Assembly: GCA_905250125.1 (NCBI GenBank)
Contig: CAJNOL010000069.1
Span: forward strand, 62,001 to 126,000
DNA length: 64,000 bases
Origin: Rotaria sordida
Taxonomy: Eukaryota > Rotifera > Eurotatoria > Philodinida > Philodinidae
Direction: 5' to 3'
The notes beneath the pieces were generated by a model, which was given only the letters and a program-made list of their open reading frames with translations, was not told where the DNA came from and searched no databases. How positions within the stretch are numbered: the stretch's first letter is position 1; every line of letters begins with the position of its first letter. Positions 35,809 to 48,233 of this stretch are shown piece by piece. A program made the translations under genes and the position numbers.

Positions 35809-38001
35809 ATGGAGAAACGTATTCATTCAAAGAAAACACATAATCTTACTTATCGTCATTATTTATATCATTTTAAATGGCCTTTAGTTGGATTTATTTT
35901 CCTATTAAGTTTTCTTACATTTATTCAAATGAATTTAACAACTATTTTTGTATCAAATACTATTCAAGAACAGCAACAGATTGAACAATTCAATAGAAAT
36001 GTTATCTATCCAATTGATATATTAAATAATAATAACAGTGTTAATATAAATTATTATTTTTTAGAAAAAGATAAACTTAAATTTATCGATGATACTCATG
36101 CAGTAAATAAAAAACAAAAAATTATATTACCATTAATAAAAGATCAAAGCACATCGAAGTCTTATTTAATTCTTGAATATACACATGTTTTTGGGCAGCC
36201 ACGATTTTGTTCACATACAAATGAACAAATTTTTGGTAAAATATGTCCATATACAAATTGGTAAGCACAATAAAAGAAAAAATGAATAAACCAAAGAAAC
36301 GATTTATTTTCTTATTAGTGAATATACATGTGATCAAACACATGAAAATGATACTCATGTACTTTTAATGCATAAACGTGATTTAAATTATAAAAAACTG
36401 AATTCAATGAAAAGAAATTTCGAACAAATTTGGCTTTTATGGCATGATGAACCAAATGAAAATTCACCACAAATAAATCAATTTAAATTTAATTGGACAA
36501 TAACATATCGAACAAGTGCTGAAGCGTCAATAGGAGCTTATGGTATGACAATTGTTAAAGAAAATCCATGGTCTATAGAACAATTCAATTCATGGATTGA
36601 TGAGCAATTTATTAAAAGACATAACCAAGCTGTATGGTATGTCATTCATTCTATTTCTTAAAATAACAAATAGAAACTTCGCAAAAATTCTGCGGGATAA
36701 ATGATCTTTGTGGAAAATATCGAAATAAAAAAGTTCCAAAAGAAAAATGTCGAAATGATGAATCTTTTCCTTGTAAACAATGATAAAACCTATGTTTTAA
36801 TATTTTAGAATGAAAATGACAAGAGAAAATTGACAATATAATAAGATCTTTTTTTTCTTTTCAATTAACAAATGATATACCTAACAATAACTCTTTTGCA
36901 TTGATTTCCTTCTTGAAAAAGGTGTGGGTGTGGAGATATAGGTGAAGACAACAGACCCACACCCTCAAGACCAAAAACAACAGTTTTGTTACTGACATCT
37001 TTAAAATAACTCAATATTCCTGTTTTCGACATTTTCGTCTTTCGACGCTTTTCGCCAACATCAGATAAACCCTTCATGAGAAATTCTATGCATTTTAATA
37101 ATTAAAACAAGTCTTCTAATGATAAGGTTGTATACATACTGTTAACATGTTTTTTTTTTTCAGAAGGAAACCAGAACTAATATGTTTTAATAGCAGAACA
37201 CGGGAAATAAATGAATTTTAGTTTGGACTGTGTGAACTATTTTTCCTTGAATTTTTTATTATATCAGAGAGTTTACTTATCAAAAACAAAAGAATAATGT
37301 TTGCTATTAAAAGTTTGATTCGATAAAGTCATTTTAATTAAGAATAAAACGAAAATAAATTCGAATTCGATTAATTAATATTTAATACAAAAAATTTAAA
37401 AAAATGTATTCTTATTTATTTATTTGTAATCTTCAGGTTTGTATCAAATTGTCAACCACAAAAGCGTTTGAAAAAATTTCATTCACTTCGACGTTTTTAT
37501 TCAATAGCTGCTTTTGGTAAATGTATATCATCAAATGAATCATTCTCTCTCAATGCTCAAAGTCAATCGGATTCAAAATGTCATCGTCAATCATCATGTG
37601 AAAAAAATTATTTAACAAAGTCAAAATTTTATCTTGCATTTGAATCTCAAACATGTACAGATTATATAACAGAAAAACTTTGGCGTACACTTGCTCTTGG
37701 TGCTATACCAATTGTTAGTGGACCCGAACGTGAAAATTTTATGCGTATAGCTCCACCTCATTCATTTATTCATATTGATGATTATACATCAGATAAACAA
37801 CTTGCTCAAACTTTAAATTTTATAGCTACAAACAGAAGTTTATATGAAAAATATCATCATTGGAGACGTTATTATGATGTTTATCATGAAGCAAAAGATC
37901 TTGATCCATATCGATTTTGTGAATTATGTTATCGTTTGAATACAAATAAACAACGTATTTGGTATGAAAATATTAATGACTGGTTTTTAGATAAATGTTA
38001 A
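35809..38001 (+). CDS. FUT: Alpha-1,3-fucosyltransferase (GT10 family)
   Basis: Golgi type II membrane enzyme that moves fucose from GDP-fucose to GlcNAc on glycans. Three exons, 35809-36260, 36319-36636 and 37437-38001; 444 residues. Residues 1-23 are cytosolic and basic, and about 24-47 form the transmembrane anchor (WPLVGFIFLLSFLTFI). The stem runs to about 150. Exon 2 holds the acceptor-side half, with FNWTITYRTSAEASIGAYG matching the family's 'FNWTLSYRxDSDxxxPYG' although the usual Pro is Ala. Exon 3 carries the GDP-fucose-binding signature KFYLAFES (320-327) and CTDYITEKLWR, then GAIPIVSGPERENF and PPHSFIHIDDY. The ATG at 35809 precedes the anchor directly. The second intron (800 bp) contains a cysteine-rich frame near 36690-36783 that I could not place. 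Which linkage it makes cannot be told from sequence. Confidence 0.92.
36637..37436. other. Fucosyltransferase intron 2, includes TGTGGG-like inverted motif
   Basis: This 800 bp intron is much longer than intron 1 (58 bp). It contains GGTGTGGGTGTGG (36919-36931) and, about 25 bp on, its partial complement GACCCACACCCTC. The remainder is AT-rich. No additional exon fits the flanking phases. Confidence 0.4.
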
Positions 38002-38729
38002 ATTGATCTTAATGATATTTTAATCTTTTCTGTCAGATATAAGACTTTCGTATTTGTATTGCCTTGTAGTTCATTTGCTTGGTTACATGAAATTACTTTA
38101 ATTGTCAAGTTTTTTTTCTTGTGTGTGACACAATATACATTTAAAATCACTATGTGGCAATTTTGAATGACTTATCTATTCTGTAATATTAAGTTTTTTT
38201 TTCTTTCTCGAAATGTGAATTAGAATTTACTAATATTAATTTCATATTTCGCCGAAATGCAATTATTACATATGACATCCAGTATTCTATATCGTATGTA
38301 TTGTAGTGTACCTCAATTGAATTTCTTCCCTTTGCATTTCTTGGTTTAGACTATGATAGTTTGCTTTTTTTTCGATAATGGGTATACAGCAAGAAAGTGC
38401 AGACTTCACTACATTGCATGATGTATCAATCATAAATAACAAGTAGAGATCAAACAACAAAAAATACATCAGAGCAAAAATATAAGATTTTTATCTTTCC
38501 GTTGTTTTTGTACATATTGATTGACATAAGTTCAATTATTGTTTGAATATTCCTCAGTTCATTTTCATAAACCTGTCTATCTGACTAATAAAACGTAGTA
38601 ACGGCATATTATTAATAGAAATTCTGAAAAAAAAATCCATTTTCAAATTGGTGCATATTTTGTTACATCATGGATCGAGGTCCAAACAAACATTAAATTT
38701 GTTTTCTGTTCTGTATTTATTTTAATTGG

Positions 38730-38939
38730 CAGATAAACTAATTCATCTATCATTTATTTATTTCGCACAAAAAATACAGTGAAGCTTTCGACTTCTATTA
38801 AAGAGTCATTTTTTAATATACAATGTACAAATTTCTTTCATGTAACTTTAATGTTGGAAATGACCCTTTAATAGAAGTCGAAAGCTTCGCTGTATTTTTT
38901 GCGTAAAATAAATAAATGATAGATGAATTAGTTTATCTC
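38730..38939. mobile_element. MITE with long near-perfect terminal inverted repeats
   Basis: About 85 bp arms: the left (38730-38815) AGATAAACTAATTCATCTAT and onward through ACTTCTATTAAAG is the near-exact reverse complement of 38855-38939, with a loop of about 40 bp. The total is about 210 bp, non-coding. Few mismatches between the arms suggest a young insertion compared with the other elements here. Confidence 0.85.
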
Positions 38940-39188
38940 GTAATTAGTTTATTCACTTATATTTCATCAAACAACATAAGTATTTTAAAACGCCTCACCA
39001 CCAAACATGGTCAACATATATTGAAAGAGATTAGACTGTACGATGAACAATTTCTCAAATTATTGAGAGCTCAAAGTGATACTGAATTCTTACGTATCTC
39101 ATTATTATATAACCTTACAATAAAATTCGTACGCTATCGTCTATGGAGTCAAAAATACGCTCACAACTCAATCCACAAATGTCATTAG
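38916..39188 (+). pseudogene. Orphan ORF, possibly a retroelement remnant
   Basis: A 90-codon frame whose start lies inside the right arm of the preceding MITE. Its middle part (HGQHILKEIRLYDEQF, then LLRAQSDTEFLRISLL) is helical and charged and loosely recalls a region upstream of reverse-transcriptase domains in retroelements. There is no catalytic motif and the frame stops after about 80 residues. Probably a decayed mobile-element fragment; it could also be a chance frame. Confidence 0.25.
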
Positions 39189-39195
39189 TAGAGCG

Positions 39196-39330
39196 CTACG
39201 ATTCCAAAAAAAATGGAACCGAGAATCGGATTTTTCTCTTTCTCTTACCCGGAACCGGAATCGGAACCGTGAAATAAAAGAGAATGGAACCGGAACTGTT
39301 AGAAATCGAAATTTTTCTTGAGAGCGAGAG
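39196..39330. repeat. GGAACCG-type subterminal repeat patch
   Basis: Several short copies of GGAACCG(G/A)AA-like units occur within about 100 bp (for example ACCCGGAACCGGAATCGG and GAATGGAACCGGAACTG). This kind of subterminal array is seen in hAT-type transposon ends. The patch is GC-richer than the region around it. Confidence 0.35.
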
Positions 39331-39379
39331 TTTCAATGTGTGTAGACGTTGCAAGATGCACATTATAGCAGTACCTTCC

Positions 39380-40784
39380 TTCATTTATCCATGAAAAGTT
39401 TTCGTAGTAATCCTGGTTTTCAAGAAAAAGTTCTTAAGTCAGTTAAAATGGAAATTATTAAACGGCAGCCAACAATACTATCTACTACATTTACAACTAC
39501 TACTCCATCACCTGTTTATAAAAAATCACTTGATTCTTAATGGACAGTATCAAAAGGTCCTCTTTCTTACTGTTTTGATATACCATAAAATTCCTTAACA
39601 TTGTCAACAACAACGTATGAATTAGATGAATATATGCCATCAAATGTTTCATTCAGTGGACATAATGATGTTTTATAATTCCGCAACAACAGAATTTAAA
39701 ATTACCGATCTTATTTTCTATAGCTGAAGATTTTTATGCTCTACAAATATCGAACACCATTGTAAAAGGACTGTTCTCGTCTGCATAAAACACAAGTATC
39801 GATAAGCGCATCGATCTTGGTGCAGAAAAAATACTCCTATTGTTATTTTTTCAGAAAAATTTAGCATTATTAAAATCATGTGATGAAAAAAATTGATGAA
39901 GTTGATGCAACTGCATCGAAAAGAAAGATGGTTGGACAGTCATCTTCTACAATCTCCTGTTCGAACTAAATAACAATCTACAACTACAACAACAAAAAAG
40001 ACGTTTGGAATGAGTAACGAAGATGATATTATTCTTTGTGATCATGATCATTGAGAGGATAAGGACATGATGAAGCGGGTGTTTTTTAGAACTTGTAATA
40101 TTAATATTTCATATGAATATATTGTATGTTAGTGTTTTATCTCATTATTTGACTTTTTCTTCTACCTTTTGAAGGAGCTACTTATTTGATGAAGTAATAA
40201 ACATGAAGAGTTCTGAAGATAAAATGTAGAAATTTCTAAAAAAAACTCAATTACTCGTATTTTGTATGTTACGGTGAAATCGTCGATTTCTGGCAAATAT
40301 TTTAGGAACTGAAAAAAGAACCGCTTTTTTTCGATTTTGCTAACCGAAACCATAGGACTCTACTTCCTTTGAAAGTTCCTTACTACGCTCTTGAAGACCA
40401 CAGCATTTATTTAAAGAATACAAAAAAAGTCCAGTATCTTTCCAGCAATAAGCTAAGGGCACAAACGTTTATCACGATCCTCATAGTTCATTTGAGTCTA
40501 CACAATGTCCATAATCTTGATTCAAAAGCGATTGAACAATTGGATGACTTCTCTCGTGAAAAGATAATGATGATGAGATTAACCTAGAAATTTGTTTTAA
40601 AAGAGATATCATAAATAAATTACTTGAAGAAGAAAATCTTTATTCAGTTATGATGCTGGTAAAACTTTCCTTTTCAAGAAATTTGAGTATTTTATAATTG
40701 TTATTGTGTATATTAAATAAATTTCTTTCAAACTAAATTTTCAATTTTCAATTACAAATTTCTGTAATCAAAATGTTCTAGAGT
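39380..40784. other. Decayed region with gene-like fragments
   Basis: Between the hAT-like patch and the trimethylamine monooxygenase gene, short stretches have coding-like composition but are broken by stops: 39391-39540 (MKSFRSNPGFQEKVLKSVKM and onward to a Thr-rich end), 39880-40060 and 40369-40587 (KVPYYALEDHSIYLKN). I cannot join them into one gene or recognise a family. A decayed gene or mobile element is the likeliest source. Confidence 0.3.
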
Positions 40785-42230
40785 TTATGTAGTTTTAATC
40801 GATGAAAGATATCCTTCGATTGAATCATCCATATTTTTAGTCCATTTTATTTGACATGGTGGTGCTTCATTATATGGAGGAAAAATTGAAGTAAATGTTT
40901 GATCACGAAATGTAATAAAATCTTCTCTTTTATCATTGAAGAATTTATAGAATCCGGCCTTAGCTCGTTCAAGATCAAATTTTGGTACCGTATTTTGGTC
41001 ACAACAACTAACAATATCACGTATATAATCTGTTTGAAGGTCAGTAAAACCTTCATGATCATTTGCAGCAATTACTTGTTCACGTGCTTGCCATTGAGAA
41101 ATATCTTCTTCACGTTTTTTTTCATCATCATCATCTGGTAATTTAACATAACCAAGAAAAACATCACGTACAAGTGCAGCTTGAATATCAAACATGTTTA
41201 ATGAATATGTTTGATTTTGCATACCTAAATAAGCAAGACGAAGTTCAGGAGACCAAAAAATTCCTTTATAAAGGTTCGATGGTATAAACAAATTTCCTGA
41301 ACAATAAAGACGAAGAGGTTCAGCCATATAAGAATGATTATGTCGATAACCTGTACATAAAATAATACAATCAATATTGTCAACACTTGTTCCATCTTTA
41401 AAATATGCAGTATGTCCTTCCATTCGTATTAACATTGGAACTTCTTTTATATTATCGGGCCATTTGAAATTCATAGGAAATGAACGATAACTAATTGTAA
41501 TTGAACGAGCACCAAATTTGTAACATTGTATACCTATATCTTCAGCTGAATAACTACCACCAATAATCAATATATTTTTATCAACAAATTCATCAGCTCC
41601 ACGATAATCATGTGAATGTAAAACGCGTCCTGGAAATTTAGAGATACCTTCAAAATTAGGTACATTTGGTAGCGTATAATGTCCAGTTGCTACTATAACA
41701 TGGTCGAATGTTAAATGTTCAAGTATTTTTTCATTAAGAAGATCTTGAATAGTAACATGAAATTGTTTTGTATTAACATCAAAATTAACAAAACGTACAG
41801 CTGTTCGAAAACGAATAAACTTGTGAATATCAGCAGCTGTAGCTCGACCAATAATATAATCATACATAATAGCACGTGGTGGATAAGACGAAACCGCACG
41901 ACCAAAATGTTTTTCGAATGGATAATCAACATATTCAAGCATTTCTTTAGGGCCATTTGTCCAAAGGCTAATAAGTAGAAGTTCAATAGAAATAATGATA
42001 AAATTTCAAAGAACTTACTGTCGATACATGCTTGAATGAATAAGTTCACCACAAGGATCTATACCTGTTAGAGCTGTATATTGCCATAGACCACCCCATT
42101 CTGCTTGCCGTTCAAAACAGATAAGTTCAATACGTTGTTCTTTTTCGGCTTGTTTAAAAGCAATTAATTGTGATAAACCACATGGACCAGCACCAATAAT
42201 AGCTATTCGTTTTTTAGTTATGTTCGCCAT
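40785..42230 (-). CDS. tmm: Trimethylamine monooxygenase-like flavoprotein (bacterial type)
   Basis: Two exons, 42230-42019 and 41967-40785, with a 51 bp GT-AG intron; 464 residues. It belongs to the flavin-containing monooxygenases and, over its full length, resembles bacterial trimethylamine monooxygenase (Tmm, which makes trimethylamine N-oxide with NADPH and O2) more than animal FMOs. Visible marks are the FAD site GAGPCG (13-18), [23 protein letters not shown] (71 on), ATGHY (164-168), the FMO signature [11 protein letters not shown] (182-192), the NADPH site GGSYSAED (207-214) and [14 protein letters not shown] near the end. Animal FMOs carry a C-terminal membrane anchor; this one has none and should be soluble. 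The small spliceosomal intron and AT-rich codon use show it is expressed as a eukaryotic gene. Horizontal origin is inferred; substrate is unproven. Confidence 0.88.
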
Positions 42231-42894
42231 GAATATTGTTTTTGTGTCTTGTGAATCTATCTTAATAGACTAGTTTTGTTGTTCTTTTATCGACTATGTA
42301 ATAGTATAAAACACATCAAGCGGCTGTAAACGTTTCTCTTATATTTTAAACTCTTATCTATTTTATTGTCCGTAAATGGAGAACAAAATAAATTTTACAT
42401 CCATGTTCTGACACCAATGTATTTCTTGCATATACATGATGTTTCTATTGATATTGTTTTAATATACCTATGAGCATATTAGTTGAAGTTCACACTCTGT
42501 CACCCAATTGACGTAAATCTGTTATACTTTCATCGTAGTGATGTTTTCTTATCACAATATAATATTTACAAATGATGATAAGAGATGACATATTATATTC
42601 AGAATTACGAAGTTTAGTTTATACTATTATTATTTATAAAAGAGAATAAATCGAGAAAGAAAACAACTGTTGATATAAATTTTGTTATTATCGTAAACAA
42701 TATGAACATAGACATCGGGACGATTCTAATCTAGTGAAGGCTAAAAAAACAACAAGAACACATAAAGAATACTAGAGATTTTTAGTTTTAATTTTTTAAC
42801 TTTGACTCTTATTAAATCGATATTTCTGCATACATTTATTTTTATACCTCTAAATTGATGAAAAAACAATCTACTGTACTCGTAATTTTGAATA
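42231..42894. other. Spacer upstream of the monooxygenase gene
   Basis: AT-rich and non-coding; presumably the promoter of the minus-strand gene. Nothing else seen. Confidence 0.4.
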
Positions 42895-43454
42895 CAGTCT
42901 AAAATGTCCTCGACTTTTCATCCTCGTAAAAAATGTCCTTCAGAGCACATGTTCTTAATGAAAACATCCTTGAGAAGTGGTCTCTCGTTAAAAAAATGTC
43001 TCTGACACTCAATTGTTATTTAAATATCACGTTATTTGAATGTAGATGACGCTGTAATCCAAAAACAGGTCAGCAGATATTTTTATTATTTATCTAGACA
43101 ATTTATTTCATATAAAAATAAGGTTGGGCCGTCTGGGTGGGTATATGTGGGTGTACAGGCATGAGTGAAAATAAGATCCACACCTCATGCTCATATGTAT
43201 ACTCCATACCGTCCCACACTCATACTCTGTTACATGGATCTTTTTTGTGTCACGAAGGAAAAATGAACTAAAATTCAGTTCGTTATAATAAATTATACTA
43301 TATCATTAATATTGTCGTCAACCGTAGCTCGCGTTTTACAGAAAGGACATTTTCATGTTAGAAGACATTTTTTCGGTGGACTATATCACTAAGGACTATT
43401 TCTCAAGGACAAAAAGTCGAGGACATTTTTGAAAGGACATTTTTTTAGAATGTG
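42895..43454. mobile_element. Foldback element with repeated AAATGTCCT units
   Basis: The ends are inverted: AGTCTAAAATGTCCTCGAC on the left and GTCGAGGACATTTTTGAAAG with TTTTTTAGAATGTG on the right. Each arm (about 130 bp) carries several copies of an AAAATGTCCT(C/T) unit in opposite orientation. Further inside is a GGGTGGG/CCCAC-rich inverted pair (43125-43225). About 560 bp, no coding sequence. Confidence 0.65.
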
Positions 43455-43987
43455 TTAACCTGTTACCGTAATTTTTTATCATAGAATTAATATAAACATA
43501 AAAACCTTAATCTAATCTACAGCAAATAGAAAATTTTGAAAAAAAAATCAGAGTAGATATAGTTCAAATTCAATTTATGTAATTTTTTTATAAATATGAA
43601 GAATAATAACATGGTTTAATAATGCATCATATGGTTAATCGTAGATACCTGTGTTTGATTCATAAGAAATATATCATGTGAAGCTGTCCAACTGGCGCTT
43701 GAACCTAAAAAAGATTACTATTTGTGTATTTGAAATTTTTCGTCACAGTGAGATAAAAAAAAGAAATAAAAGTCTGCTGTTTAATAATCAAGTTTTTTCA
43801 ATACATATAGAATAAATTCATGTTTATGTAAATACTATTTAATGTTCTGATTAACGTATGCTTTAGTCGAAATGAGACAAACTTTGGTCAAAGAGTTTTG
43901 ACTAACTTCATATAAATTCAAGATAAAACTATAAAATTTTCTCAACTGTTCAAACCGTTTGAACCTTTTCTCTTTTTTTTTCTACTC

Positions 43988-45470
43988 AAGGCGCATCTTT
44001 TGATAAAAGAAATGTGGATTATAAAGTACTATCAAGATTCCGAAAACTCCATAACAATGTTGCTTAGTATACATCATTTTTCAGTATTGTCATAAAAATG
44101 TACATGTCGATTTTTTTATCAAAATATTGACGATTTTCGAGAAAGTCTTAATTGTTTGATAGAAATTCTAGCAAGTCATTGGAAATACGATCAAAGCGTC
44201 GCCTTCTCACTTCTTTTTCTAGTAATAAAATTAAAAAAATGAATAAATACTTGGTTCAAAATATTTCGTGTTGTATCGTTTCTTAGTTATAATTCAGAAA
44301 TATTCATTGAACTTAAGATTTTACTAATGATATATTATGGAAACAAGGTGATTCTGGATGCAGTGAATATATCTGATATGGTTTTTTTTGTAGAAAACTG
44401 TAAGTATCTATAATCATAATATTCATATTATGATTATAAATTATTATTCGATGCATTCGTAGCATTTTTCTTCGATTGATATACATATTTGTATCGCTAT
44501 TGTACCATCATTTGGTTTGTATTCGATAAATATTTACATAACTTTTTCGAATGATTTCATATTGACAGTGCATGGTTACTTATCAATTACATGATAATTA
44601 CATATTTCTTCTGTCTTTTGAATAAATCAGCATATCAATGGCTGAATGATTGGCACCAAAAGCATGAATTTTTTTAGTATCTATAATATCTTCATATACC
44701 TCATTATGATGATCAACTGTGTATCAGTTCCATATGATAATTCAATTCTGCTTTGATTCAATTCTCTTTTTAGCATGGGTTTGATATTTGAAGTGGTATA
44801 TTTATTTTAGTTCTTCTTTATATAATCAAGTGGAAGTTCTAACAGGTGGATTATTACTAATCTTTATCAATATTACTTTTATTGTTTCTGTAATAGTTTC
44901 ACTGATGGTTACTTTTTTTTATTAGTGTATCAGTTTTATAAAATGAAAACTATCTGTAACATAAACTTGCAACTGCCAAATATTTATTTTTTTCTGATAT
45001 CTTCCCTATCTATACTTTTAATCGAACGCAAACTATTGTTAAATTACGTTTGACTTGGAAAATGCAATGACAAATATTTATAAAGAAAGTATTACTTCGT
45101 GGAAAAAGTGGCACAAGTTAGTATACAATGAGATTTTCCAGTAGTTTACTTAATTATACACTGTAATTTAGGTATCTTCGCATGGAGAACAAACAAGTTT
45201 TAGGCATCTACTCGGATCTTCACGAGAAGTAAAAGATTAGTTTTCCATCTCAACTCGAAAATCTTTTACTTTGGACTGGTTGTTATGATATAAAACCAAA
45301 CAATTTAGACTTTCTCGAAAATCGTCAATATTTTGATAAAAAATTGACATGTACATTTTCATGAAAATACTAAAAAATGATGTATACTAAGCAACATTGT
45401 TATGGAATTTTCGGAACCTTGATAGTACTTTACAATCCACATTTCTTTTATTAAAAAATGCGTCTTTTGT
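43988..45470. mobile_element. Foldback element, about 1.5 kb
   Basis: The arms 43988-44165 and about 45300-45470 are reverse complements with few mismatches. Shared blocks include AAAAGAAATGTGGATT, AAGTACTATCAAG, CATAACAATGTTGCTTAG and AATATTGACGATTTTCG. The 1.1 kb interior has no recognisable transposase; at 44409-44438 it contains a perfect 14 bp-arm hairpin (TATAATCATAATAT). Confidence 0.75.
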
Positions 45471-47685
45471 CACTTCATAAAATCATATAAAATTTATCTT
45501 AGACTCTTAAAAATTAACTGCATAACACAAGCAAAGAAGAATAAGAAGAAAACGTGTAAAATAGTCCAAAAAATGGTCAATTTTACTTATTACAATGGAT
45601 TTTTTCGTTTTACAAGATAAGTAATGACTTATAGAAAATATAGGATTTTTTAGAACACCTTCCACTCTATCAATTGATACAATTCGATAATGGTTTTAAT
45701 GACATTTTTATGATGACAAAGTTCATAAACAAAAATGATCGAAAAGTCATAGTTTTTGACAAAATGATAGTTTGAGTGAAGATTATGAGGTCCTCGAAGT
45801 ATTAGAAGACGTTGTCGAAACATTATCAAAACTATGGTTTTCTGAGTCACTTTTTATGTCCTCTTTTCCAACTAGCACACTGATTTGATAACTTAAAATA
45901 TTTTAGCAATTTGTTTGGATGTTGATTTCATAAGCCTTCTGTTGACGTTTCATTTGATAAAGATTAACAAGACAATAGAAAAAAAATCCATATTGATTCT
46001 TTGGCTTGCATATTTGGTTGTTATAGTTTTTTCTGCTAAGGAGATGTTCAATTCCGCCAATAGAATGAATTCACGGAAATAATTCTTATTCTCTAGAGCA
46101 TTGAATTGATTGGAAAAAATGACAACTAACAAATAAAAAATAGAAGATATGTACATAACTAACGGAAATAGAAAACTGTTAACGTAAACAAGAAAATACT
46201 TTAATTATGAGACAAAACAATACTGAATTAAAGAAAAACAAAGCAATTATTAAATATTATGCTGTCGTCATTGATGAAACATTAACCAGATATAATTGTA
46301 TTTGTCTACATAAACAATGATTGATTTCATATGTAAACAAATATGATATAATAATGCATAAAAATTCGATAATTAAAAATAACAGAAGTATTAAACAAAA
46401 ATGAAATTTATGACAGAGAACTTCATTGATTCAGTTTGATATTTCTTGGTTTTTTTTTCTTTTTCATTGAAAACTACCACTAAACAAATGTACTGTCTTG
46501 TTGTATAAACTTTTTTGAGCATTGAATGTTTCACTAATTTGATGCATAAAGAAGACAAATAAATTTGCAATTACGAGGAAAAGTCAAACAGCCGTTGTTT
46601 AAAGCCATAGGAGTATAGTGCATCATAGAAACAGTAATAATCTTATGAATATATCGGACTTATTGAATGACTTGTCAAAGAAAAAAAAAGATGAGAGAAT
46701 GGATGAATCATTCAAGTCAAACAATTTATTCATATTTGTACCAGATAAAGAATTGCTAGTTTGTTGATATTCCAACATATCATACAATGTTGTAGTTATT
46801 TGAACTACTTTTTATCATTTATAAGAAATATAATGATGTAAGCCTTTTGTAGACGTGATGCTTTCTTTGATTGAAATTATTAAAATCGAACTCAATAACT
46901 TTCCACAGACATGAGTAATGCAGACGTGCATGGATTATGTTATTCGCTTCCTTTTACGCATAAGAGAATTTATTTCGACAATTTGACACGGTTATAAAAT
47001 TACTCAACGTTTTTTTTTAACAGTAGAAAACAGGCGTATCATTATGTAACTAAATATGATAAACTAATAAGAAATTGTAAGCAACGTTCTTTTAACTTTT
47101 CTCTCAATATTTTAAATTAAATTTTTCCTTATATACACCATCAACAGTATAAAACAAAAAGTAGTCCATAATTGAAATCATGGACGTGGAAATCTAATTT
47201 ACATGAACATCATCGTTTTTTTTTTCTAAGAGCAAGTAATATGAAGAAAAACAAAAATTTTAGTAAATACTGATACAAAAATAAATAAGATATTGTTTGA
47301 ATGTATTACCAATAAAATTGTATATCTTAATATATAGTCTTTATTATCGTTTTTTTTTTCTCTCAAATAATTTTCTTTTAAAGTAACAATATCTGTGTTA
47401 TTTTACTATTTAAAAAGCAAGAATAAATGAGTTTATAAGTGTATACTTGTGACGCGTAGCGGCATACAATTAGTAGCAAGACAACATAATTAACTTCATT
47501 CTCCTCTGTAAATTTTATATATATTTTTTTCTTACTATTCTTAGAAAGAGAATATCCCTATATAAGACACTTTCATCCACCTTCATATAGTTTCATTTCA
47601 CCGTGTAAGTATAATATGTCTATATCATATATAGTAGTCATTTAAGAAATCAAATTAACTTTCAATACTATCGAATCAGATAAAT
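45471..47685. other. 2.2 kb AT-rich spacer, no gene seen
   Basis: All frames are broken; the small minus-strand frames at 45650-45850 and 45950-46156 are low-complexity. No repeat pairing found by eye. The 3' part (about 47,500-47,680) may hold the promoter of the next small gene. Confidence 0.4.
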
Positions 47686-47953
47686 ATGCCTATGAAATTA
47701 TCTGATCAACCTCATGATTTATCTTATTATACGACATGGTGGTTAACACCAGAACCTTCGATATCACCTCAAACTACAACATTATCTGATTCAGATGATA
47801 ATATACTTGTAAATGAACATGGAAAAAAACAAGTAAGTTTTTTGTAAAAACATGTTTGAGAATGAAACGATTTCTTTTTTCATTTAGAAAACGACTATCA
47901 ACGAAATAACATTAACATGTTGTATTCCAATGAAAACATGTCGATCAAAATAG
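47686..47953 (+). CDS. Tiny two-exon gene, unknown function (70 aa)
   Basis: Exon 1, 47686-47832, encodes MPMKLSDQPHDLSYYTTWW then a Thr/Ser/Pro-rich stretch and an acidic SDSDDN. It ends at CAA/GTAAGT. Exon 2, 47888-47953, begins after CATTTAG and encodes KTTINEITLTCC then IPMKTCRSK before a stop. Both exons are in phase 0 and the 55 bp intron is typical for this genome. There is no signal peptide or transmembrane segment; the CC..C near a basic C-terminus could be lipidated. No family recognised. It lies head-on to the reeler gene on the opposite strand, 280 bp away. Confidence 0.55.
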
Positions 47954-48233
47954 AAAAAACAGATTTCATTATTATTATTTCGTTAAATAGTTTATTGTAA
48001 AAAAAAACCGAAGAAGAGAAATGAATAAAAATATTGTAAAGATGTATAATTTTATTCCAGCTAAGTACTTGAAAAATCAAAAGAAAATTACATTAAAATA
48101 ATGAAGCATACATATATAAATCGATGTATTTCAATTTCCTTAATAAATATGAATATAACGATTAATTTCGTATCATAATTTTAATTAAAAAATCATTTTT
48201 ATTGAATGTATTTGATTAAAATGTCTATTTTAA

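Noticed and set aside
35495..35887. 130-codon plus-strand frame overlapping the fucosyltransferase start in another frame
   Set aside because: Composition is that of random AT-rich DNA and it ends inside the real first exon.
36686..36783. Cysteine-rich frame in fucosyltransferase intron 2 (CGINDLCGKYRNKK and onward)
   Set aside because: It loosely recalls the CGxxxCP region of fucosyltransferases, but no splice sites give a phase that joins it to exons 2 and 3, and exon 3 already supplies the region.
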